From contig CAMPJN010000285.1 of the NCBI GenBank assembly GCA_946886875.1, positions 1 through 5,269 of the forward strand: 5,269 bases of DNA, in the 5' to 3' direction. The notes beneath the pieces were generated by a model, which saw only the letters and a program-made list of their open reading frames with translations, had not been told where the DNA came from and did not search any database. A program made the translations under genes and the position numbers. Each line of letters begins with the position of its first letter. Position 1 is the first letter of the stretch. This document shows positions 1 through 4,384 of this stretch, piece after piece. The DNA comes from an uncultured Pseudomonas sp. GTDB lineage: Bacteria > Pseudomonadota > Gammaproteobacteria > Pseudomonadales > Pseudomonadaceae.

Positions 1-1619
1 TCCGATGGGCGCTCGCGCACGTCCTGCACCGACAAGGCGCTGGCGACGATCAGCACTTCATCCAGACTGCCCTGCTTGGCGCCTTCCAGCACCATGCGAC
101 CGAGGCGCGGGTCGACCGGCAGACGCGCAAGCTGACGACCTAGCGGCGTCAGCTGGCTCTCGCGGTTGACCGCGGACAGCTCCTGTAAGAGGTTGAAGCC
201 GTCGCTGATGGCCTTGCCGTCCGGCGGCTCGATAAAGGGAAAATCCTCGATCGCGCCGAGGCGCAGATGGAGCATCTGCAGAATTACTGCCGCCAGGTTG
301 GTACGGAGGATTTCCGGATCGGTAAAGGCCGGGCGGCCATTGAAATCCTCCTCGCTATACAGGCGCACGCAAATACCCGGCTCGACCCGGCCGCAACGAC
401 CCTTGCGCTGGTTGGCGCTGGCCTGGGAGATGGCTTCGATGGGCAGGCGCTGGACCTTGGCGCGATAGCTGTAGCGGCTGATCCGCGCCGTGCCTGAGTC
501 GATCACATAGCGGATGCCCGGCACCGTCAGCGAGGTCTCCGCGACGTTGGTGGCCAGGACAATCTTGCGTGCGCCCATGGGCGCGAAAATCTTCTGCTGC
601 TCGGCCGGGCTCAGGCGCGCATACAGCGGCAACACTTCGGTAAAGCGCAGGTTGGCCTTGCGCAGCACCTCGGCGCAGTCGCGGATCTCACGCTCGCCGG
701 GGAGGAACACCAGCACATCGCCAGGGCGCTTGCCTTCGGCTTTCTCGAATGCGGCGATTTCATCCAGGCTGGCAAGAATCGCCTGATCGACCGAGAGGTC
801 TTCCTCGACGCGATTGCCATCTTCATCCTGCTCGGCGGTCAGCGGCCGGTACCAGGTATCCACCGGATAAGTGCGCCCGGAGACTTCGACGATAGGTGCG
901 CCGCCGAAGTGCTCGGAAAAGCGCTGCAGATCGATGGTCGCCGAAGTGATGATCAGCTTCAGGTCCGGCCGGCGCACCAGCAGGGTTTTCAGAAAGCCCA
1001 GGAGGAAGTCGATGTTCAGACTGCGCTCGTGGGCTTCGTCGACGATGATCGTGTCGTACTTTTCCAGATAGCGGTCGTGCTGGGTTTCCGCGAGCAGGAT
1101 GCCGTCGGTCATCAGCTTGATCAGGGTGCTGTCTTTGCTCTGATCCTCGAAGCGCACCTGGTAGCCGACCAGTTCGCCCAGAGGCGTGCCGATTTCTTCC
1201 GCTACTCGTGTCGCCACGCTGCGCGCGGCCAGGCGCCGGGGCTGGGTATGGCCGATCAAACCATGCACACCGCGGCCCAGCTCCAGGCAGATCTTCGGCA
1301 ATTGAGTGGTTTTGCCCGAGCCGGTTTCGCCGGCGATCACCACCACCTGGTGCTTGGCGATGGCGGCTTTAATCTCGTCACGCTTGGCGGCGATCGGCAG
1401 AGCATCGTCGTAACGCATCGGCGGCACGCTGAGCTTGCGCGCCTCGACCTTGGCCAGCGAGGCCTGGAAGCGCTCCAGCCACTGCGCCAGCTTGGCTTCG
1501 TCCGGCGGCGTTTGTTTGCGCAACTCGTGCAATTGGCGGCGCAAGCGGTGGCGGTCGGCCAGCAGGGTTTGCTCGAGATTTTTCAGCAGGTGATCAATGG
1601 CGGGGGTCTGGTCGGTCAT
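1..1619 (-). CDS. hrpA: ATP-dependent RNA helicase HrpA, N-terminal 539 codons (3' end outside window)
   Basis: This is a DEAH/RHA-type helicase that uses ATP to remodel RNA or ribonucleoprotein in the cytoplasm. E. coli HrpA has been linked to fimbrial mRNA processing and to rescue of collided ribosomes. The reading frame is open from the ATG at 1619-1617 to the window edge. Visible motifs are: Walker A GETGSGKTT at residues 97-105 (K103), the DEAH box at 194-197, motif III SAT at 226-228, TNVAETSLT at 357-365, motif VI QRKGRCGR at 404-411, and the winged-helix marker PEILRTNL at 435-442. The frame stops in the early helical region that follows, and full-length family members are about 1300 aa, so more than half is missing. 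The start gives MTDQTPAIDHLL, like the E. coli MTEQQ start. No good Shine-Dalgarno precedes it, and the frame stays open upstream to a stop near 1785 with only TTG or CTG alternatives. The gene lies 201 bases downstream of the small DUF3509-like gene. Confidence 0.96.
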   Translation of the reverse strand, partial: MTDQTPAIDHLLKNLEQTLLADRHRLRRQLHELRKQTPPDEAKLAQWLERFQASLAKVEARKLSVPPMRYDDALPIAAKRDEIKAAIAKHQVVVIAGETGSGKTTQLPKICLELGRGVHGLIGHTQPRRLAARSVATRVAEEIGTPLGELVGYQVRFEDQSKDSTLIKLMTDGILLAETQHDRYLEKYDTIIVDEAHERSLNIDFLLGFLKTLLVRRPDLKLIITSATIDLQRFSEHFGGAPIVEVSGRTYPVDTWYRPLTAEQDEDGNRVEEDLSVDQAILASLDEIAAFEKAEGKRPGDVLVFLPGEREIRDCAEVLRKANLRFTEVLPLYARLSPAEQQKIFAPMGARKIVLATNVAETSLTVPGIRYVIDSGTARISRYSYRAKVQRLPIEAISQASANQRKGRCGRVEPGICVRLYSEEDFNGRPAFTDPEILRTNLAAVILQMLHLRLGAIEDFPFIEPPDGKAISDGFNLLQELSAVNRESQLTPLGRQLARLPVDPRLGRMVLEGAKQGSLDEVLIVASALSVQDVRERPS

Positions 1620-1650
1620 CGGGGCCGTGGCGAGCAAGCGGTAGGGGATG

Positions 1651-1688
1651 CGAGCCTGCGGTTGGCTCGTTCGCGGCCAGGCCGCGAA
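1651..1688. repeat. Two abutting inverted repeats in the hrpA leader
   Basis: Two perfect inverted repeats lie back to back. The first is CGAGCC (1651-1656), a 7-base loop, then GGCTCG (1664-1669). The second is TTCGCGGCC (1670-1678), one central base, then GGCCGCGAA (1680-1688). Together they fill 38 bases with no gap and end about 31 bases before the hrpA start codon. The 9-bp arm TTCGCGGCC recalls the core of Pseudomonas REP-type repeats, so this could be a degenerate repeat. It could also be a structured 5' leader or a protein-binding site. The symmetry is direct observation; the role is unknown. Confidence 0.6.
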
Positions 1689-1749
1689 ATCTAAGCGAGC
1701 GATTGTCGCAGATTTCCCCAGGCAACGCGCAAAGCCGATTGGAGCTGAT

Positions 1750-1780
1750 AACAGAAGCGGCGACAGCCCCCGGTCGCCGC
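1750..1780 (-). terminator. Probable weak intrinsic terminator after the small DUF3509-like gene
   Basis: On the minus strand a perfect 8-bp stem GCGGCGAC/GTCGCCGC (1780-1773 with 1764-1757) encloses an 8-base G-rich loop. It is followed by TTCTGTT, an interrupted U tract. It begins about 40 bases after the stop codon at 1821-1823. The stem is strong but the U tract is poor, so termination may be partial and allow some read-through into hrpA. Confidence 0.5.
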
Positions 1781-1820
1781 AAGCTCAATAGATAGTGCTG
1801 CAATCAAGTTCTGGTCGCGA

Positions 1821-2159
1821 TCAGCTGGCCTGCTTGAGTATCCGTCGACTAACCAGGGTTTGCAGTGCCCGAAAGTACACCGGGGTTCCGGTGTAGGTGG
1901 GCAAGTTGGTGTGCCCGACGCCTGCATACTCATCTCGCCAGTCGGCATTTTCTTCCATGGCCTTGATCCCCCAACGCAGCTGTGCGATCAGCTCAGCGAC
2001 GCTTTCCGCTGAGAGCATCGATTGCACACTGACCGCCCGCGCGTGCAGCGGTTTGCTGTCTTGGCTCAAGGTGAGCAAGATCAAGCCGTCCGGCCGAAGC
2101 GACGCATCCACTGTGTAGTGGGGGAATGCCTGAATTATTAGATCCGTTCTGAGCTGCAT
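1821..2159 (-). CDS. Small conserved Pseudomonas protein, DUF3509-like, unknown function
   Basis: This is a complete 112-aa protein with no signal peptide or membrane segment. I chose the ATG at 2159-2157 because an ideal AGGAGG lies five bases upstream. The longer frame back to 2261 would add 34 residues across a probable promoter. The N-terminal part (FPHYTVDASLRPDGLILLTL, residues 12-31) and the following segment to about residue 68 look like the DUF3509 family known from Pseudomonas, which I recognise by pattern only. Residues 69-112 hold an acidic stretch (MEENADWRDEY), a PTYTGTPVYF segment and a basic tail. It occupies the position of the hypothetical gene between fadD1 and hrpA in P. 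aeruginosa. It is flanked by a terminator upstream and a weak one downstream, so it is probably transcribed mainly alone, from the sigma-54-like promoter at 2199-2215. No biochemical function can be inferred. Confidence 0.85.
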   Translation of the reverse strand: MQLRTDLIIQAFPHYTVDASLRPDGLILLTLSQDSKPLHARAVSVQSMLSAESVAELIAQLRWGIKAMEENADWRDEYAGVGHTNLPTYTGTPVYFRALQTLVSRRILKQAS

Positions 2160-2164
2160 GATGA

Positions 2165-2170
2165 CCTCCT
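2165..2170 (-). promoter_or_regulatory. Strong Shine-Dalgarno of the small DUF3509-like gene
   Basis: The minus strand reads AGGAGG at 2170-2165, then five bases, then the ATG at 2159-2157. This full match to the anti-Shine-Dalgarno decides the start codon and rules out the longer upstream reading. Confidence 0.85.
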
Positions 2171-2198
2171 GAGATATGCATGTCCGTCTTAGCCAGAG

Positions 2199-2215
2199 TG
2201 CATAACCGGTGCCAA
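2199..2215 (-). promoter_or_regulatory. Candidate sigma-54 (RpoN) -24/-12 promoter
   Basis: The minus strand reads TTGGCACCGGTTATGCA. Against the sigma-54 consensus YTGGCACGNNNNTTGCW it matches every conserved position except the G after TGGCAC and the first T of the -12 box. The invariant GG (2213-2212) and GC (2201-2200) have the required ten bases between them. A start site about 12 bases further on, near 2188, would give a leader of about 30 bases that contains the AGGAGG and ends at the ATG at 2159. An IHF consensus and an upstream inverted repeat lie at typical sigma-54 distances. I saw no competing sigma-70 promoter with good boxes and spacing. This is a sequence-based prediction. Confidence 0.65.
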
Positions 2216-2231
2216 CCATAGAGCCATTACA

Positions 2232-2244
2232 AATCAATGAGTTA
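2232..2244 (+). promoter_or_regulatory. Perfect IHF consensus site
   Basis: The plus strand reads AATCAATGAGTTA, an exact fit to WATCAANNNNTTR. It lies between the -24/-12 element (2199-2215) and the inverted repeat at 2287-2327, in an AT-rich stretch. Relative to a start site near 2188 it sits at about -44 to -56. IHF bends DNA at such positions so that a distant activator can touch sigma-54 polymerase. The consensus is short and degenerate, so placement is most of the argument. Confidence 0.55.
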
Positions 2245-2286
2245 GATAACAAGAAGGCCATTCGACATTAGCATTCTGCATCATTC

Positions 2287-2327
2287 GGCGAAAAACCATC
2301 ATGCAATTTGCACGATGATTTTCCGCC
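2287..2327. repeat. Inverted repeat with 18-bp arms: possible activator site or RNA hairpin
   Basis: The left arm GGCGAAAAACCATCATGC (2287-2304) and the right arm GCACGATGATTTTCCGCC (2310-2327) flank the loop AATTT. Fifteen of 18 positions are complementary. In minus-strand RNA all three exceptions become G-U wobbles, while in plus-strand RNA they would be A-C mismatches. The element lies 128-168 bases upstream of the start codon of the small gene, about -99 to -139 from the predicted start site. That is where sigma-54 activators usually bind. No U tract follows it on the minus strand, so it is not a standard terminator. It may be an upstream activating sequence, a structured RNA, or both. 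Confidence 0.6.
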
Positions 2328-2350
2328 AGCGCTTTTACAGGTGGGCCGTG

Positions 2351-2379
2351 GGTTGGCGCTGAGCGCAGCGAAGCCCAAC
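2351..2379. repeat. REP-like intergenic inverted repeat
   Basis: GTTGG (2352-2356) plus CGCT (2357-2360) pair with AGCG (2367-2370) and CCAAC (2375-2379) around the loop GAGCGC, leaving a four-base bulge AAGC. The motif of a GGGTTGG arm, a GAGCGCAGCG core and a CCCAAC arm resembles dispersed intergenic repeats I recall from Pseudomonas genomes. It lies just beyond the fadD1 terminator, a usual place for such elements. Only one copy is in the window, so membership of a repeat family cannot be shown here. Confidence 0.45.
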
Positions 2380-2400
2380 AGGCTACTTGCAAACCCCGAG

Positions 2401-2439
2401 CAAAAAAAATGCCGCTCACCGGATCAGGTGAGCGGCATT
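2401..2439 (-). terminator. Rho-independent terminator of fadD1
   Basis: On the minus strand a perfect 13-bp stem, including GCCGCTCACC with its complement GGTGAGCGGC, closes a six-base loop (2426-2421). Eight consecutive T residues (2409-2402) follow. The hairpin starts about 31 bases after the fadD1 stop codon. It should end fadD1 transcription efficiently and so separate it from the small gene downstream. The opposite strand has no T tract, so it works in one direction. Confidence 0.95.
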
Positions 2440-2470
2440 ATCGCCGAGGCGGTTTTGGCTGAGGCCGGGG

Positions 2471-4153
2471 TTATTTCTGCTTCTTCAACTCTTCGTCGCG
2501 CAGCTCACGACGCAGAATCTTGCCGACGTTGGTGGTCGGCAGCGCATCGCGGAATTCCACGGCCTTGGGCACCTTGTAGCCGGTGAGGTTGGCGCGCATG
2601 TGCGCCATGACCTGCTCCTTGCTCAGGCTTTCACCGGGCTTGACCACCACGAAGACCTTGATCGCTTCGCCGGATTTCTCGTCCGGGATGCCGATGGCCG
2701 CGCATTGCAGCACGCCCGGCAAGGTCGCCAGCACGTCTTCCAGCTCGTTCGGGTAGACGTTGAAACCGGAGACCAGAATCATGTCCTTCTTGCGGTCGAC
2801 GATACGCATGAAGCCGTCTTCCTGGATCACCGCGATATCGCCGGTTTTCAACCAGCCGTCGGCATCGAGCATCTCGTCGGTGGCGTCCTGGCGCTGCCAG
2901 TAACCCTTCATCACCTGCGGGCCCTTGATGCACAGCTCGCCGATGGCGCCAATCGGCTGCTCGATGCCTTCGTCGTCCACCACTTTGCACAGCGTTGAGG
3001 GCACGGGAATGCCGATGGTGCCGATCTGGATATTGCGGAACGGGTTGACCGAGGCCACCGGGCTGGTTTCCGTCATGCCGTAGCCTTCGCAGATCGAACA
3101 GCCGGTCACTTGCTTCCAGCGCTCGGCGGTGGCCAGTTGCAAGGCCATGCCGCCGGAGAAGGTGGCTTTCAGCGAGGAGAAATCCAGTTTCTGGAAATCC
3201 GCGCTGTTGCACAGCGCCACGAACAGGGTGTTGAGGCCGACGAAGCCGGTGAACTTATAGCGCGAAATATCGTTGATCATCCCCGGCAGGTCGCGCGGGT
3301 TGGTGATCAGTACGGTATGGCTGCCGATCAGCATCATCGCCATGCAATGAAAGGTGAACGCATAGATGTGGTAGAGCGGCAGCGGCGCGATTATCACCTC
3401 GCTGCCTTCGCTCATTTCCGAGCCCATCAGCGATTTGACCTGGAGCATATTGGCGATCAGGTTGCGGTGGGTCAGCATCGCTCCCTTGGCCACGCCGGTG
3501 GTACCGCCGGTGTATTGCAGAACGGCAACGTCGCCACTGCTCGGACTGGCTTCGACGACCGCTTTGCCGCGGCCCTTGGCCAGTGCCGCGGTGAGTTTGA
3601 CCGCTTGTGGCAGGTTGTAGACCGGCACCATCTTCTTCACGTACTTGACCATGCCGTTGACCAGCAGGCGCTTGAGCGGCGAAAGCATGTCGCCCACTTC
3701 GGTGACGATAACCGTCTTAACCCCGGTCTTGGGCAGCACCTGCTCGGCCAGATGGGCCATGTTGGCCAGACAGACCAGCGCCTTGGCGCCGGAATCGTTG
3801 AATTGGTGTTCCAGTTCCCGCGCGGTGTACAGCGGGTTGGTGTTGACCACTATCAGCCCGGCGCGGATGGCACCGAAGACTACGACCGGGTATTGCAACA
3901 GGTTGGGCAATTGCACGGCGATGCGGTCGCCGGGCTGCAAATCGGTGTGCTGTTGCAGGTAGGCGGCAAAGGCCCCTGACAATTCATACAGCTCACCATA
4001 GGTGAGCGTCTTGCCTAGGTTGCTGAACGCCGGCTTATCAGCGAAGCGTTGGCAGGACTCACGCAGCACCGTCGGGATGTTCGGGTACTGGTCAGGATTG
4101 ATTTCGGCAGGAATCCCAGCAGGATATTTATCCTTCCAGAAGTTTTCGATCAT
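2471..4153 (-). CDS. fadD1: Long-chain acyl-CoA synthetase FadD1 (fatty acid--CoA ligase)
   Basis: The enzyme activates fatty acids with ATP and CoA through an acyl-AMP intermediate, feeding beta-oxidation and coupling to uptake at the inner membrane face. The complete protein is 560 aa, the usual FadD size. Motifs are: ATP/AMP P-loop YTGGTTGVAKG at 214-224, LPLYHIYAF at 258-266, GYGMTE at 357-362, the fatty-acyl-CoA synthetase signature spanning GWLKTGD (433-439), DRKKDMI (453-459) and NVYPNELE (465-472), and the C-terminal catalytic lysine K545 in GKILRRE. I chose the ATG at 4153-4151 (MIENFWKDKYPAG) because it matches the Pseudomonas FadD1 start and has AGGAG ten bases upstream. An upstream TTG at 4246 would add 31 atypical residues. 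The gene lies 231 bases after its paralogue fadD2 and ends at a strong terminator. In P. aeruginosa FadD1 favours long chains. Confidence 0.97.
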   Translation of the reverse strand: MIENFWKDKYPAGIPAEINPDQYPNIPTVLRESCQRFADKPAFSNLGKTLTYGELYELSGAFAAYLQQHTDLQPGDRIAVQLPNLLQYPVVVFGAIRAGLIVVNTNPLYTARELEHQFNDSGAKALVCLANMAHLAEQVLPKTGVKTVIVTEVGDMLSPLKRLLVNGMVKYVKKMVPVYNLPQAVKLTAALAKGRGKAVVEASPSSGDVAVLQYTGGTTGVAKGAMLTHRNLIANMLQVKSLMGSEMSEGSEVIIAPLPLYHIYAFTFHCMAMMLIGSHTVLITNPRDLPGMINDISRYKFTGFVGLNTLFVALCNSADFQKLDFSSLKATFSGGMALQLATAERWKQVTGCSICEGYGMTETSPVASVNPFRNIQIGTIGIPVPSTLCKVVDDEGIEQPIGAIGELCIKGPQVMKGYWQRQDATDEMLDADGWLKTGDIAVIQEDGFMRIVDRKKDMILVSGFNVYPNELEDVLATLPGVLQCAAIGIPDEKSGEAIKVFVVVKPGESLSKEQVMAHMRANLTGYKVPKAVEFRDALPTTNVGKILRRELRDEELKKQK

Positions 4154-4155
4154 GG

Positions 4156-4167
4156 GGAGTCCACTCC
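4156..4167 (-). promoter_or_regulatory. fadD1 Shine-Dalgarno inside a small self-pairing element
   Basis: The minus strand reads AGGAG ending at 4164, ten bases before the fadD1 ATG. The GGAG (4167-4164) can pair with CTCC (4159-4156) across the tetraloop TGGA, which would hide the ribosome binding site next to the start codon. The stem is only four pairs, so it may be weak. The ribosome binding site assignment is sound; a regulatory role is inference. Confidence 0.5.
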
Positions 4168-4184
4168 TAAACGACAGCTGATTC

Positions 4185-4218
4185 TCCGCCGCTTGGAGGG
4201 CGGATATTTTTGTTTTAT
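4185..4218 (+). terminator. Hairpin plus T tract on the plus strand, inside the fadD1 leader
   Basis: TCCGCC (4185-4190), an 8-base loop, then GGCGGA (4199-4204) is followed on the plus strand by TATTTTTGTTTTATT. This has the form of an intrinsic terminator for transcription running antisense to fadD1. No plus-strand gene precedes it, so it would only stop antisense RNA. On the minus strand the same bases form a hairpin in the fadD1 leader with no T tract after it. Its loop contains CTCC, which could pair with the GGAG of the fadD1 ribosome binding site. The stem has only six pairs. Confidence 0.4.
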
Positions 4219-4235
4219 TGCGCAGGTTTTGCCAA
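4206..4235 (-). promoter_or_regulatory. Tentative fadD1 promoter region
   Basis: TTGGCA (4235-4230) matches five of six bases of a sigma-70 -35 box. After 18 bases comes AAAAAT (4211-4206), a weak -10 box with four of six matches. The same start, TTGGCAAAACCTGCGCA (4235-4219), also has the GG-N10-GC spacing of a sigma-54 element, but its -12 half is poor. Either reading puts the start site about 40-60 bases before the fadD1 ATG. I cannot choose between them from sequence. Confidence 0.3.
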
Positions 4236-4248
4236 CCATGCGGCAAAA
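4227..4248. repeat. Inverted repeat overlapping the putative fadD1 promoter
   Basis: TTTTGCC (4227-4233) and GGCAAAA (4242-4248) form perfect 7-bp arms around an 8-base spacer. The repeat covers the TTGGCA box of the possible fadD1 promoter, where a repressor would block polymerase. It does not match the PsrA motif as I know it (GAAAC with GTTTC, or CAAAC with GTTTG). The symmetry is observed; an operator role is inference. Confidence 0.4.
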
Positions 4249-4317
4249 AAGCGCGCCGAGCGTAGCACCTTTACCAAGGACCGCCTAGCATCAAAGGAGG
4301 GCACGCGAGTCTCGATA

Positions 4318-4342
4318 TGACCGAATACCAGGCATTCGGTCA
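4318..4342. repeat. Perfect 9-bp-arm palindrome between fadD2 and fadD1
   Basis: TGACCGAAT (4318-4326), the loop ACCAGGC, then ATTCGGTCA (4334-4342) pair perfectly. The element begins 42 bases after the fadD2 stop codon. No T tract follows on either strand, so it is not a canonical terminator, though it could still stabilise the fadD2 mRNA 3' end or act with Rho. It could instead be an operator: it lies about 165 bases upstream of the fadD1 start. Confidence 0.6.
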
Positions 4343-4384
4343 CACCAAGACTTCCGCAAAAACGGCGCAGAAAACAGCTTGAGC

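Noticed and set aside
909..1694. Plus-strand ORF of 261 codons opposite hrpA
   Set aside because: It lies antisense to a helicase with intact motifs. It is rich in Q, A, G, L and H, the usual product of reading a GC-rich gene on the wrong strand, and shows no recognisable domain or ribosome binding site.
1821..2261. 146-aa version of the small DUF3509-like protein
   Set aside because: The extra 34 residues would be translated from across the predicted sigma-54 promoter and ribosome binding site. The AGGAGG at 2165-2170 fits the ATG at 2159.
2261..2290. Repeated CATTC/CATTA words
   Set aside because: The four copies are short, irregularly spaced and imperfect; they do not form a convincing array or binding-site cluster.
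3110..3979. Plus-strand ORF of 289 codons opposite fadD1
   Set aside because: It is fully inside fadD1 on the other strand. Its composition (Q, H, G, V, D repeats) is a shadow of FadD codons; the similar ORF opposite fadD2 (4379-4831) confirms this.
2471..4246. 591-aa version of FadD1 from an upstream TTG
   Set aside because: The extra 31 residues are unlike FadD N-termini, and MIENFWKDKY is the typical start, with its own ribosome binding site.
4245..4251. T run on the minus strand as a fadD2 terminator
   Set aside because: Six Ts follow GCGCGC, but I could not find a stem of more than about three pairs directly upstream.
4317..4382. Plus-strand mini-ORF of 21 codons (MTEYQAFGHTK...) with AAGGAGG upstream
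   Set aside because: The AAGGAGG lies 16 bases before the ATG, too far to use well. The ORF runs through the palindrome and no relative is recognised, so it is probably chance.
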